Shown in pieces: positions 16,256 through 25,156 of a stretch of DNA of 40,820 bases (position 1 is its first letter; every line of letters starts with the position of its first letter). The position numbers were made by a program, and so were the translations under genes. The notes beneath the pieces were generated by a model. The model had not been told where the DNA came from, searched no databases, and saw only the letters and a program-made list of their open reading frames with translations. This DNA comes from Deltaproteobacteria bacterium (GTDB lineage Bacteria > Myxococcota_A > Polyangia > JAAYKL01). The stretch lies in NCBI GenBank assembly GCA_016937015.1, contig JAFGWT010000272.1, forward strand, positions 1 through 40,820. Direction: 5' to 3'.

Positions 16256-17284
16256 GTGATTGTCTGTCCTAAATGTTCAAAAGAAAACCAGGACCATTAC
16301 AAGTTCTGCCTTGGTTGCGGTTCAGATCTGCCCCGTGCGGAAGTTCCCACATCAAATACGCCGCCCGCCGGCATTGCTGCCACAGAGCGGGAGGTCGCCA
16401 GCACGGGTGAGATGCCGCAAGTGACTGCCGCTGCAGCGACGTCGCCATCTCCTCCGCCCACTGCCGCAACACCGTCATCCGCACCGGCACCTGCGCCGGC
16501 GGCGCCAGCCAAAGAAGCGCCATCCGGTTCCGCCTGCAGCAATTGTGGTGCCGGCATTCCGCCTGGGTTTGCTTTTTGCGGCTCCTGCGGCACGCCCATT
16601 GGCGGCGGCGCGGCCCCCAGACCATCGGCGGCTGTGCCGGCATCCGGTCCACAGCAGGCTGCGTCGCTTATTCTTATTCAGCCAGATGGGAGCGAGGGGG
16701 GGATTGTTGAAATACCGGAGTCCGATGTGGCGGTTGGCCGGGATGCCGGTGGGTTTTTTGAATCAGATGCCTACCTGTCCCCCAGACATGCTGTTTTCAG
16801 AGCACAAAATGGTCAGATTGTTGTTCGGGACGAAATTAGCCTGAACGGCGTCTTTAAAAAGATCATGCCCAACGTACCTGTCGAAATTAAATCCGGCGAC
16901 GTTTTTCGCATGGGCCAGGAACTCATTCTTTTTGAGGCTATCGACAAAGGCGCAGATGGGCCGGATGGCACCAAACGCATGGGATCGCCCATTGCCGGGC
17001 TGTGGGGACGAATTTCACTCATTGTTGGAAAAGGGCGTCTTGGCAATGCATTTCCAATTGGCGGCGAAGGGGTGATCTGTGGTCGTGAGCGCGGCAATAT
17101 TCTGTTCCCCGAAGATGGATACATTTCCGGGGTACATATGCGGATACATGCCGAAACCGGCAAGTATTACATCACCGACCTCGGCAGCTCCAATGGCAGC
17201 TATCTGCGCCTGCGTGGCGAAACCAGCCTCAACAATGGCGATTTCATACTAATGGGCGCTCAGCTCTTCCGCATTCAAACCTGA
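16256..17284 (+). CDS. Zinc-ribbon protein with two FHA-like domains (second of pair)
   Basis: A 342-residue protein starting at GTG 16256 with AGGAGG 7 bases upstream. Zinc ribbons use Cys 4, 7, 18, 21 and Cys 93, 96, 107, 110; between them lies a long Pro/Ala-rich flexible linker (about 30-90). The first FHA-like domain (about 137-233) contains 'VAVGRDAGGFFES', 'LSPRHAVFRA' and 'VRDEISLNGVFKK'; the second (about 251-341) contains 'VICGRERGNILFPEDGYISGVHMRI' split over strands and 'ITDLGSSNGSYLR'. The order of domains repeats that of the upstream gene, so the pair probably arose by duplication and may form a heteromeric phosphothreonine reader. The stop is only 8 bases from the convergent recA stop; a short stem CCTGA/TCAGG spans the junction but lacks a proper T-tract. 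Confidence 0.86.
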   Translation: MIVCPKCSKENQDHYKFCLGCGSDLPRAEVPTSNTPPAGIAATEREVASTGEMPQVTAAAATSPSPPPTAATPSSAPAPAPAAPAKEAPSGSACSNCGAGIPPGFAFCGSCGTPIGGGAAPRPSAAVPASGPQQAASLILIQPDGSEGGIVEIPESDVAVGRDAGGFFESDAYLSPRHAVFRAQNGQIVVRDEISLNGVFKKIMPNVPVEIKSGDVFRMGQELILFEAIDKGADGPDGTKRMGSPIAGLWGRISLIVGKGRLGNAFPIGGEGVICGRERGNILFPEDGYISGVHMRIHAETGKYYITDLGSSNGSYLRLRGETSLNNGDFILMGAQLFRIQT

Positions 17285-17292
17285 TGTTTTTG

Positions 17293-18342
17293 TCAGGCGG
17301 CATCCTTCTTCGAATTTGATTTTGAAGGGGACGCCGCAAGTTCATCGGTTACCTCCGCATTTTTTATTTTCTGTTCAATTTCGTCAGCGATTGTTGGATT
17401 TTCCTTCAGATACTGGCAGGCTTTCTCTTTGCCCTGACCCAGCCGTGTACCCTCATACGAAAACCAGGTGCCGGATTTCTGAACAATGTTCGCCTGCTCA
17501 CCCAGTTCGACCAGTTCATGCGTCCGACTGATCCCTTCTCCAAAAATAATGTCAAATTCCGCTTTTCGAAACGGTGGCGCCAGTTTGTTCTTGATAATTT
17601 TCACCCGGGTTCTGGCGCCAATCGGGTCATCCTCCCCTGCACCTTTTATGGTCCCGATACGGCGCACGTCCAAACGAATTGAGGCAAAGAACTTCAGGGC
17701 ATTGCCGCCTGTCGTTGTCTCAGGACTGCCAAACATCACGCCAATTTTCTGCCGTGTCTGATTAATGAATATGACCGTTGCGTTGTGTTTGTTTGCGGCC
17801 CCGGTCAGCATGCGCATGGCCTGGGACATCATGCGCGCCTGAGACCCCACATGGTGGTCGCCCACATTGCCTTCAAGTTCGGCTTTCGGCACCAACGCAG
17901 CCACGGAATCAACCACCACAAGGTCGATGTTGCCTGAATTGAGCAATAACTGTGTGATGGCGAGTGCCTGCTCGCCATGGTCCGGCTGTGAAATGAGCAG
18001 TTCGTCTATTTTGACACCGAGTTTTGCCGCATATGTGGGATCGAGGGCATGCTCAGCGTCGATGAATGCGCAGGTGCCGCCTTCCTGCTGCACTTTTGCA
18101 ATGGCATGCAGCGTCAGCGTGGTTTTTCCCGATGACTCGGGTCCGTAGATTTCCACCAGTCGACCGCGGGGGTAGCCCCCCACTTTCAGCGCCATGTCAA
18201 TGGACAGTGACCCGCTGGAAACGCACGGCACATCAGCCAGCGCAGCGTTGTCGCCCATGCGCATGATTGACCCTGTACCGAATTGCTTATCGATGCTGTC
18301 TATTGTGGATTGAATCTCCTTGATTGTTTTCTTCATTTTCAT
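17293..18342 (-). CDS. recA: Recombinase RecA
   Basis: A 349-residue RecA of normal length. Walker A is 'GPESSGKTT' at about residues 67-75; '[10 protein letters not shown]', the L2-loop region '[13 protein letters not shown]' and the DNA-binding loop '[21 protein letters not shown]' (split across 157-177 approximately) are all conserved. RecA forms ATP-dependent filaments on single-stranded DNA for strand exchange and activates LexA self-cleavage. The ATG at 18342 is preceded by AAAGGA. The start is 42 bases downstream of comM on the same strand, so read-through from comM is possible, but an inverted repeat (18371-18387) lies between and may be an operator. No recX follows; the next gene is convergent. 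The Lys/Ser-rich C-terminus ends '...KSNSKKDAA'. Confidence 0.98.
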   Translation of the reverse strand: MKMKKTIKEIQSTIDSIDKQFGTGSIMRMGDNAALADVPCVSSGSLSIDMALKVGGYPRGRLVEIYGPESSGKTTLTLHAIAKVQQEGGTCAFIDAEHALDPTYAAKLGVKIDELLISQPDHGEQALAITQLLLNSGNIDLVVVDSVAALVPKAELEGNVGDHHVGSQARMMSQAMRMLTGAANKHNATVIFINQTRQKIGVMFGSPETTTGGNALKFFASIRLDVRRIGTIKGAGEDDPIGARTRVKIIKNKLAPPFRKAEFDIIFGEGISRTHELVELGEQANIVQKSGTWFSYEGTRLGQGKEKACQYLKENPTIADEIEQKIKNAEVTDELAASPSKSNSKKDAA

Positions 18343-18370
18343 TGATACATCCTTTCGTTTTATAAATTTT

Positions 18371-18387
18371 TAAACCGGATCGGTTTA
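18371..18387. promoter_or_regulatory. Inverted repeat upstream of recA (candidate operator)
   Basis: TAAACCG-GAT-CGGTTTA is a perfect 7-base inverted repeat with a 3-base centre, 29 bases before the recA ATG and overlapping the comM stop codon (18385-18387). The placement suits a repressor site for recA, for example LexA, but the sequence does not match the LexA boxes I remember for E. coli, Bdellovibrio or Myxococcus. Confidence 0.4.
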
Positions 18388-19908
18388 TGGGCCTTTCCTG
18401 TCAAGACTGCGGTATCCGATGGCTTCCGCTATGTGGGGGGGCTGAATATCCATCTGTTCATCGAGGTCAGCTATGGTTCGTGCCACTTTCAGTATGCGGG
18501 ACCACGCCCTGGCAGAAAGCCCCAGTCTGTCAATGGCGCGTTCGAGCAATGTCTTTGACGCCTGGTCGAGTTTGCAGAATCGATTGATGGCATTGAGGGT
18601 CATTTTCCCGTTGGCGTTGAACCCATCGGAACGGAACCGGGCCACCTGACGCTGGCGGGCGGCGAGTACCCGTTCGCGCACCACACTCGAAGATTCTGTC
18701 GCACTGTCCACGGTTAATTCCTTCACGGGCACAGACGGTACCTCAACATGAATATCGATTCGGTCCAGCAGAGGTCCTGATATTTTTCCTCGATACCGGT
18801 CCACCGATGTGGGCGGGCAGCTGCATGGGCGGTCATCGGTACCGAAGTATCCACACGGACACGGATTCATACTGGCCACCAGATTGAATGCAGCGGGAAA
18901 AGTGCTTCTTCCGGACGCACGCGAGATAGTGATTTCGCCTTCCTCCAGGGGTTCACGCAGGACCTCGAGCACATTGCGTCGGAACTCCGGCAGCTCGTCG
19001 AGAAACAGAATCCCGTTGTGGGCCAGAGAGACCTCGCCAGGTTTGGGAGGGTTTGAACCGCCCACCAGCCCCGCATCCGACACAGTGTGGTGGGGTGCAC
19101 GAAAGGGCCGGACAGTTACCAGCGGATTTTCGGCATCGGTCAGTCCCAGTACCGAATGGGCACGGGATACATCGAGCATCTCTTCAAATTCCAGCGGGGG
19201 CATGATGGTGGCCAGACGACGGGCCAGCATGGTCTTTCCCGAACCCGGTGGTCCGATCATCAGCATATTGTGCGCGCCTGCGGCGGCAATCTCCAGCGCG
19301 CGTTTGGCGTTGGCCTGTCCTTTCACCTCGCATAAATCCACGTCGCTTTTATATATCTCGGGGCGGTACGGCGTTACCGGCATTGGACTGATGGTCTGCT
19401 CGCCCGTGAAATGCATCACCGCATCGCTCAAATTGGAAACCGGCAGCACATCCACTTCGCTGATGACCGCCGCTTCCCTGGCGTTTTCGACGCCAATCAT
19501 CATTGCCCGACACCCCAGACTACGGGCCAGCAGAACGTATGGCAATGCGCCCGGAACCGGACGGATGCTGCCATCGAGGCCCAGCTCACCCACAATAAGA
19601 ATGTCCGGGAAAGATGCGGCTTCGACCATCCCGGCCGCCGCAATCACACCGAGCGCAATCGACAAATCAAAAGCCGAACCTGTTTTTTTTAAATCTGCCG
19701 GAGCGAGATTGACGGTGATTTTTCGGGGTGGGACAGCATAACCCACGTTGCCCAGCGCGGCAAGTACGCGCACCTTGGACTCCTTCACGGCCCCTTCCGG
19801 CAGACCCACAATGGAGAATGCGGGCAGGCCGAGTGCCAGGTCGACCTCGACGGTCACTTTTTCAGCGCTGACGCCGCACAGGGCGCCACAATGGATGGTG
19901 GTCAGCAT
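18385..19908 (-). CDS. comM: YifB/ComM family Mg-chelatase-like AAA+ ATPase
   Basis: A 507-residue protein of normal family length. The N-terminal Lon-protease-like fold segment ('VDLALGLPAFSIVGLPEGAVKESK') precedes a AAA+ module with Walker A 'GPPGSGKTML' (about 218-227), 'RPFRAPHHTVSDAGLVGG', Walker B 'NGILFLDELPEF' and sensor 'NPCPCGYFG'. A C-terminal helical domain ends the protein. In naturally transformable bacteria ComM is a hexameric helicase that helps branch migration during uptake of foreign DNA, which fits its position next to recA; in many bacteria the role is untested. The start ATG 19908 has GAGGAG upstream. No other competence gene is visible in the window. Confidence 0.95.
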   Translation of the reverse strand: MLTTIHCGALCGVSAEKVTVEVDLALGLPAFSIVGLPEGAVKESKVRVLAALGNVGYAVPPRKITVNLAPADLKKTGSAFDLSIALGVIAAAGMVEAASFPDILIVGELGLDGSIRPVPGALPYVLLARSLGCRAMMIGVENAREAAVISEVDVLPVSNLSDAVMHFTGEQTISPMPVTPYRPEIYKSDVDLCEVKGQANAKRALEIAAAGAHNMLMIGPPGSGKTMLARRLATIMPPLEFEEMLDVSRAHSVLGLTDAENPLVTVRPFRAPHHTVSDAGLVGGSNPPKPGEVSLAHNGILFLDELPEFRRNVLEVLREPLEEGEITISRASGRSTFPAAFNLVASMNPCPCGYFGTDDRPCSCPPTSVDRYRGKISGPLLDRIDIHVEVPSVPVKELTVDSATESSSVVRERVLAARQRQVARFRSDGFNANGKMTLNAINRFCKLDQASKTLLERAIDRLGLSARAWSRILKVARTIADLDEQMDIQPPHIAEAIGYRSLDRKGP

Positions 19909-20190
19909 GAATTCTCCTCAACGTAGCTGTTTTCATTTGGCTGATGGGGGCTATGAGCAACTTCCATGCCGGGTGCCAATTCGCGCAACGCCTTGTATTT
20001 TGGGGATTGGATATGGCCAAATGTTTGGCTGGCCGATGGCTGGCCGACAGTATGTCATGGCCGCGATGTATTTTGGTGTTATGGCGTGGCGACGATGTCC
20101 TTCGGTTTCCAGCACAGGCAGCGCTACAAATAAAAAAAACGTCACATAATGTTTCATTGACATTAACAGGATGAATCCCAACTTTTCCTT

Positions 20191-20730
20191 ATGAATCTGT
20201 TCGACGCCATTCAAAGCCGTAGAAGTATCCGCCGATTTACCGATGTGCCCATAGATGAGTCCACACTGCATGAAGTGCTTCGTCTGGCAGGATATGCGCC
20301 CTCCGCCGGGGATGCCAGACCCTGGCGATTTGTGGTTCTGTGCGACCGGGACATGTTGACCGCCGCCGCGCGCATCAACCCGTTTGGTCAAATGGCCGAT
20401 AAGGCCGCGTGCGGGGTTGTGGTGGTAGGTGATTTGCTCAGGGAAAAGCAAAGCGGTTTCTGGGTACAGGACTGTGCCGCCTGTACAACCACCATGCTGC
20501 TGGCGGCCCATGGGCTCGGTCTGGGCGCCGTCTGGACTGGCATCTATCCTGTGAAGCAGCGGGTAGAGGCGTTCTCAGCGTTGATAAATGCCCCACAATC
20601 GATTGTGCCGTTTTCACTGGTGCTGCTTGGAAACAGCGAGCAGCGGCTAAAGCGCGTGTCAGAACGGAATGACTTTCGTGAAGTGTATTATGACACCTTT
20701 GGCAATACTCGCTTTCCTGCCGTGGAATGA
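20191..20730 (+). CDS. Nitroreductase family FMN oxidoreductase
   Basis: A 179-residue protein with the usual nitroreductase opening 'AIQSRRSIRRFTDVPID' (about 6-22), where the Arg residues contact the FMN phosphate, and 'APSAGDARPWRFVVL' (about 36-50), the canonical flavin-site block. 'GLGLGAVWTGIYP' (about 108-120) is the second FMN contact. Such enzymes reduce quinones, nitro compounds or flavins with NAD(P)H in the cytosol; the small size suggests the compact group with unknown substrates. The ATG at 20191 lacks a clear ribosome-binding site. A TTGACA at 20157-20162 lies unusually close to the start, so the transcript may be nearly leaderless. The 280 bases upstream hold no gene I can support. 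Confidence 0.9.
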   Translation: MNLFDAIQSRRSIRRFTDVPIDESTLHEVLRLAGYAPSAGDARPWRFVVLCDRDMLTAAARINPFGQMADKAACGVVVVGDLLREKQSGFWVQDCAACTTTMLLAAHGLGLGAVWTGIYPVKQRVEAFSALINAPQSIVPFSLVLLGNSEQRLKRVSERNDFREVYYDTFGNTRFPAVE

Positions 20731-20846
20731 GCGCCGGTTTGCCCTGGCGCATTTCACCCGGACCCCAAAATTGTTGGCGACTTTGATGTCGGACTCCATT
20801 ATCCTGGGTTTTGGCTGGGACAATCCGGCCAACCGGATGGTATTTC

Positions 20847-21779
20847 ATGAAAATCGATAGATTGCTGGGAATTGTTTTACTGTTGCTGAAGCGGCGAAAA
20901 ATGACCGCGCCGGAATTGGCGTCGCATTTTGAAGTCTCCGTGCGTACCATTTACCGCGATATTCAATCCATCGAGGCGGCGGGCATCCCGATTGCGTCTT
21001 CCAATGGTGTGTCGGGTGGATTTGAAATACTGGAGAGCTACTGTCTTGAGCGTCAGCTGTTTTCGCCGGAAGATATGCTCTCCATCCTCAATGCCCTCAA
21101 AAGCGTGGAGATGCTGGGTGACGCTCAGGTGAAACGCACCAAAACAAAATTAGAGCGACTCATGCCGGGGACAGTGGAAAACGAACGGTGCGAGGAACTT
21201 TACTTTGAACTGTCGCCATGGGGGGATGTGTCGAGCGTGATGTCGACACTGAAACTGTTGCAGTGTGCGGTAAAAGAGCGCCAGTGTGTTCGTTTTGCGT
21301 ACCAGGGTGGAGACCGTACGTTCACAGATCGGGAAGTGGAACCAATGACGCTGGTATACAAAGGATCGGCCTGGTATGTGTTTGGGTATTGCCGCCTTCG
21401 ATGCGACTACCGGCTGTTTCGACTCTCCCGTATCCGCCATTGCGTGGCCCAGCCGGAACGGTTTGCCCGTCGGGATGGCACATATGAAACGTACGCGAAG
21501 CTGGGACAAAAACAGGCCGCAGCCAGCGAGGTGTCGCTTCATTTGCGGTTTGACAGGGAGGCCCGATTCATGGTGGAGGACACCTTTTTTCCAAATCAGA
21601 TGAGTCGTCTGGCCGATGGCGCAACAGAGGTACGGGCATCCATTCCCGATGGCGAATGGCTTTGCAGCTGGCTGCTGAGTTTTGGCGGGTATGTGGAAGT
21701 GTTGTCACCGACCACGGTTCGCGAGAAACTGGCAGCGCATGCGAAGCGGTTGTGGCAAAAAAATGCACCCGTTGATTGA
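20847..21779 (+). CDS. HTH/WYL-domain transcriptional regulator (YafY family)
   Basis: A 310-residue regulator from ATG 20847. The N-terminal winged helix-turn-helix (about 1-60: 'LLLLKRRKMTAPELASHFEVS' over two helices, then 'RTIYRDIQSIEAAGIPI') is the HTH_11 type. A middle helical region follows. The WYL domain (about 138-215: 'AVKERQCVRFAYQGGD', 'EPMTLVYKGSAWYVFGYCR', 'YRLFRLSRI') keeps the Trp-Tyr-x motif thought to sense ligands, often nucleotides or nucleic acid. A C-terminal extension (about 230-305) is typical of the group. WYL regulators often control DNA-damage or phage-defence genes, but nothing nearby is a clear target; the nitroreductase upstream on the same strand, 116 bases away, is the simplest candidate. 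Confidence 0.9.
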   Translation: MKIDRLLGIVLLLLKRRKMTAPELASHFEVSVRTIYRDIQSIEAAGIPIASSNGVSGGFEILESYCLERQLFSPEDMLSILNALKSVEMLGDAQVKRTKTKLERLMPGTVENERCEELYFELSPWGDVSSVMSTLKLLQCAVKERQCVRFAYQGGDRTFTDREVEPMTLVYKGSAWYVFGYCRLRCDYRLFRLSRIRHCVAQPERFARRDGTYETYAKLGQKQAAASEVSLHLRFDREARFMVEDTFFPNQMSRLADGATEVRASIPDGEWLCSWLLSFGGYVEVLSPTTVREKLAAHAKRLWQKNAPVD

Positions 21780-21784
21780 ATCCG

Positions 21785-22393
21785 TTAGTCGCGAGTATTT
21801 TGTTGCTGTTGTCGCAATTTTTTCACGTCCAGTTTTTCGAGGGTTTCGGGCAGACCATGCCAGATGGTGTGAAACCCATACCCACCGTTTTTCATCTCTT
21901 TAATGGCTTTGTCCCCAGACCATCCCTGAGCCACCATGCGATAGGCGGCGGCCATGGTCCCGGTGCGGTCGGAGCCGTGTTTGCAGTGAAAGAAAATGGG
22001 ATGATTCGACTCATCTGCAACCACATTCAAAAACTGCGCGATTTCCTTCTCGGTAACATCCCAGGCGTTCATGGGGATGTGAACCGTGCGCAGGAGACTG
22101 GTGCGCCCAATCTTTTCAATGACATCCTTGTCGTCGTGAAATTTTCGCAGGTTGATAACGGTTTTAATGCCCATGTCCTCAAGCGCGCGAAATCCTTCAG
22201 CGGTGGGCTGAGCACCTCGATAGAGCGTATCGGTAATCTCAAAGGCGTTGGATACCCCGGCAATTTCCACTGGCTGTGCCCAGTCTTTGGGACGTTCCTT
22301 TTCGGGTAATGGGGTCGCCCCGCAGGCCCATATCAGGAGCAGCAGCGGCAGCACCGATGCCCTATAGGCAGGTTTTCGTTGAATATCTGTCAT
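21785..22393 (-). CDS. Lipoprotein dual-specificity/tyrosine phosphatase-like protein
   Basis: A 202-residue protein with a signal peptide and lipobox 'LIWAC' (Cys24), so it is likely a lipoprotein in the periplasm. The phosphatase fold has the usual early signature 'LYRGAQPTAEGFRALEDMG' and 'KTVINLR', and the active site 'HCKHGSDRTG', with nucleophile Cys137 and Arg143 (C-x5-R). This arrangement resembles cysteine phosphatases of the DSP/PTP superfamily found in bacteria and plants; substrates may be phosphoproteins, inositol phosphates or other phosphate esters. The general acid is not assigned. The ATG overlaps the stop of the upstream sugar-kinase gene by 4 bases (ATGA), a sign of coupled translation. 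Confidence 0.87.
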   Translation of the reverse strand: MTDIQRKPAYRASVLPLLLLIWACGATPLPEKERPKDWAQPVEIAGVSNAFEITDTLYRGAQPTAEGFRALEDMGIKTVINLRKFHDDKDVIEKIGRTSLLRTVHIPMNAWDVTEKEIAQFLNVVADESNHPIFFHCKHGSDRTGTMAAAYRMVAQGWSGDKAIKEMKNGGYGFHTIWHGLPETLEKLDVKKLRQQQQNTRD

Positions 22394-23433
22394 CCAAAAC
22401 TCTTTTCATCCAGTTTCGCTAAAATTCCTTTTAACGGTTTATGGCCGTCGATGCGCGCCAGTGCGGCCTTTACCCGGGAAAATGATTTCGACACAAACGG
22501 CAAAAACGACGGGTCACCCTTTACCTGGTCGATAAATACAAAGCGACCGCCGTCCTTCAGTTTTCGCTGAACGGTGATGAGGTCAAATTCATTTTGAATG
22601 TCGGTGACGGCCAGATGCCGATTTTGGGCGTACCGTTTGACGAGTCGCTGCTGGGTATCAAACGGCAGGTCAACGTATGAATCGTTTAGCAGGGCGACCA
22701 AATCATAGGTTCTGGGGCCTTTGAGCGCATCCTGAAAATCGATGATGGACAGACTGGATGGCGCCGCGGTATCTTCTGTGACCATCAGATTGCGGGATTG
22801 ATAATCCCTGTGAACAAATCCCTTGGGCAGGGTGTCAATCTCCCTGGCAAAATCATCAAAAATGTCGTCCAGATTTTCCCGGGTCTGTGGGTCCAGTGTT
22901 GTACTGTATTTTTTTTCGAGTCCCCACTCAACGTAGTGATCGAGCTCCCAGCGAAGCAGGGAGTAGTCAAATGACCGTCGGCTCGCAAAACACGCCTTTG
23001 GGATTGGCCACATGACATCATGCATGGTGGAGAGTAGATCGATGGCTGCATTGTACCAACTTTCAATTTCTGTGGCGGACTTGTTTTGCAGGGTGAAATT
23101 GAGCGTGCATCCGCCGAGATCTTCGAGCAGCAGATGACCATGGTCAGTGGCGTCGAGATAAATTTGGGGGACGGGCAGGCCCGCCGCGTTGAGATGTCGC
23201 TGCAGATTGACGAATGGCAGCTCGTGGTAGGCATCCTGGGCGGTGGCCTCGTCGCTTTTCATGGCGTCGTCGGGAAGTACCATCTGAACCACGTTTGGGG
23301 GCAACGCTGTTCCATCGCCTTCGAGAGTGAGTCGAAAATATCGGCGGCTGGATGCGCCTTTTTCCATTTCGGTTCGTGCTGTTATTCGCGTATCGGCCCC
23401 GAAGGCTTGTTCAATCAACTGGTTTAATAACAT
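22390..23433 (-). CDS. Aminoglycoside-phosphotransferase-fold sugar kinase, AmgK-like
   Basis: A 347-residue cytosolic kinase. The ATG at 23433-23431 is chosen because GGGAGG lies just upstream; a longer frame reaches 23454 with TTG only. The catalytic loop reads 'FVHRDYQSRNLM' (His208-Arg209-Asp210, Asn215) and the metal site 'IIDFQDALKGPRTYDLVALL' (Asp232). This pair of motifs closely resembles AmgK, the anomeric MurNAc/GlcNAc kinase of the Pseudomonas cell-wall recycling route, though related kinases share it. AmgK usually lies beside murU, which makes UDP-MurNAc; no murU is in this window, so the assignment is tentative. It overlaps the lipoprotein phosphatase gene downstream by 4 bases and diverges from rsmG. 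Confidence 0.8.
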   Translation of the reverse strand: MLLNQLIEQAFGADTRITARTEMEKGASSRRYFRLTLEGDGTALPPNVVQMVLPDDAMKSDEATAQDAYHELPFVNLQRHLNAAGLPVPQIYLDATDHGHLLLEDLGGCTLNFTLQNKSATEIESWYNAAIDLLSTMHDVMWPIPKACFASRRSFDYSLLRWELDHYVEWGLEKKYSTTLDPQTRENLDDIFDDFAREIDTLPKGFVHRDYQSRNLMVTEDTAAPSSLSIIDFQDALKGPRTYDLVALLNDSYVDLPFDTQQRLVKRYAQNRHLAVTDIQNEFDLITVQRKLKDGGRFVFIDQVKGDPSFLPFVSKSFSRVKAALARIDGHKPLKGILAKLDEKSFG

Positions 23434-23589
23434 TTGGCCTCCCTTTTGTGTCAATGTCTCATTTCAGGCCCCCGGTTAATGTATTTCGTTATGACTTAAA
23501 AATAAAAAAACTGGTGAATCAAAAAAAAATCAATGGCCGCGTTGCCTCGGAATGGCTAAAACACGTCCAGGGACCATTGGGGGACAGAG

Positions 23590-24207
23590 ATGGCAAAAAT
23601 GAAATCATCTATCACAGAAGTGCTCGAAATCATGAATATTTCATCTACGGATGCCCAGACGGAATCCCTTTGTCAATATAGCGACATGGTGCTGGAATGG
23701 AATTCCAGGGTGAATATTACCGGCGCGGCAGATGTGGCTGCGTTTATTGAGGGCCCGCTTTTCGACGCGCTGACGCTGGTGCCGGTATTCGAACCAGGAG
23801 CTACGTTGGTGGATATCGGCTCCGGTGGCGGACTGCCGGCAGTGCCATTGGCGATATTGTATCCGGAGGTTTGCATCACAATGGTGGAGCCCAGAGGTCG
23901 GCGGGCCTCCTTTTTAAACGAGCTGATCAGCGTGTTGCATCTGAATGCCACTGTGTATCAGACTCAGGACAGGGAACTGACGCGGCGGGATTTTGATGGG
24001 GCCTCAGCCCAGGCGGTGTTTCCCGCGAAAAAATGGATAAGTCGGGCCAGACAACTGGTGCATGACAGGGGCGCGATTTACACATTAACGTCAGAGGAAA
24101 TCCTCGAATCCATGCTGCCCAATCGCGTTCATATCGAATACCAAAAGAAATACCGAAGAGATCACCGGGTGCGTTATGCCACCCGGCTGCGAAAAACCGA
24201 CAAATAG
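23590..24207 (+). CDS. rsmG: 16S rRNA (guanine-527-N7)-methyltransferase RsmG (GidB), divergent
   Basis: A 205-residue methyltransferase. The SAM-binding motif 'VDIGSGGGLPAVPLAI' lies at about residues 74-89, followed by 'ITMVEPRGRRASFLNEL', both typical of RsmG. The enzyme methylates N7 of G527 in 16S rRNA using SAM; its loss gives low-level streptomycin resistance. Some family residues are altered: the block usually reading as a His-x-x-Asp-Ser-Leu segment before the SAM motif is 'GPLFDALTL' here, and the late half is short and basic ('YQKKYRRDHRVRYATRLRK'). The start is ATG 23590 with ATG 23599 as an alternative; no strong ribosome-binding site helps to decide. Neighbouring gidA/parA, common elsewhere, are absent. 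Confidence 0.82.
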   Translation: MAKMKSSITEVLEIMNISSTDAQTESLCQYSDMVLEWNSRVNITGAADVAAFIEGPLFDALTLVPVFEPGATLVDIGSGGGLPAVPLAILYPEVCITMVEPRGRRASFLNELISVLHLNATVYQTQDRELTRRDFDGASAQAVFPAKKWISRARQLVHDRGAIYTLTSEEILESMLPNRVHIEYQKKYRRDHRVRYATRLRKTDK

Positions 24208-24403
24208 AACGAAACATCTTTGTTCCCTCAATGATTTATGTCATTCTTTGCCCAGCCGTTTTACGCGGTTTTAACAAGGCAGGCTGAACTGACGTTGAAC
24301 TGGGGATGCATGACCGGCAGCCCAAAACGACGGTTCGGCGGGACGACGAGAGCAGGCGGGGTCAATGGCACATCCCGCTGTCCAAAAAAAGAGGAGAGGT
24401 AGT

Positions 24404-25156
24404 ATGTCCAATTCGGTCTCCAGCATTTTTGCGGTGAGCTTTTTTACAGCTATTCTGACATCGGCTCTGGTAACTGGTGGCATGCTGTATTTTACCGGAA
24501 ATCTTAAACTTCCAGATGACCAATCCCAGACGGCGGATAAAGAAGGAGTGCAGAAGCCCGATACCATCGAGGCGCCATCGCTTGTGGGCCTGACAACGCC
24601 GGTGGCTGCTGATGTATTGCAGGCCCGCAGTCTCAGGCTGGTGGTGCAGGAGGAGCGTCCGGACAATACGATGGCTGCCGGTAAAATCTGTTCCCAGGAT
24701 CCGCTGCCCAATTCGGTGTTGATGCCTGGGGGCGAAGTGGCCGTTGTGGTGTCCACCGGTCCGGCAGAAGCCCCGGTTCCCAATGTGGTGGGAAAACCGA
24801 TGGAAGAAGCCAAAAAGCTGATTGCTGACGCGGGACTGAAAGTGGGCAATATCACCGAATCCGAGACCGGAGATCCGGGCACCGTCGTATCCACATCCCC
24901 TGAGGCGGGTGCCACGGTCGAGCCGAATGCGGCGGTTGACATTGCGGTGGCCAAGGGCATCACCGTGCCCAAGGTGGTTGGGTTCTACTTTGGCCGCGGC
25001 AAGAAGGAGCTCAAGGACGCCGGGCTGAAAGTGGGCAAACCCAAGTGGCGATATTCCGACAATTTCGATGTGAACATCATTCTCGAGCAGGCGCCTGAGG
25101 CGGGCACCATCGTTGCCGGCAACACCGAAATCATCCTCACTGTCAATCCGGACTGA
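24404..25156 (+). CDS. Membrane-anchored protein with three PASTA domains
   Basis: A 250-residue protein. The ATG at 24404 has GAGGAGAGG upstream and is preferred to an in-frame ATG at 24365. Residues 8-31 form one membrane helix near the N-terminus, placing the rest in the periplasm. Three PASTA repeats follow at about 54-118, 123-185 and 187-248, each with the 'P.vvG....A...L...gL.v' pattern, for example 'VPNVVGKPMEEAKKLIADAG' and 'VPKVVGFYFGRGKKEL'. PASTA domains bind peptidoglycan fragments or serve as spacers in Ser/Thr kinases and penicillin-binding proteins; here no kinase or PBP domain is attached. The role is probably in cell-wall sensing or attachment. Confidence 0.88.
   Translation: MSNSVSSIFAVSFFTAILTSALVTGGMLYFTGNLKLPDDQSQTADKEGVQKPDTIEAPSLVGLTTPVAADVLQARSLRLVVQEERPDNTMAAGKICSQDPLPNSVLMPGGEVAVVVSTGPAEAPVPNVVGKPMEEAKKLIADAGLKVGNITESETGDPGTVVSTSPEAGATVEPNAAVDIAVAKGITVPKVVGFYFGRGKKELKDAGLKVGKPKWRYSDNFDVNIILEQAPEAGTIVAGNTEIILTVNPD

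Noticed and set aside
17280-17297. Hairpin CCTGA/TCAGG at the convergent FHA/recA junction as a bidirectional terminator
   Set aside because: The stem is only five base pairs and the T-run is in the loop rather than after the stem.
18809-19741. A 310-codon plus-strand open frame
   Set aside because: It lies entirely inside comM on the opposite strand, is Ser/Arg/Pro-rich without domains, and has no ribosome-binding site; comM has clear catalytic motifs.
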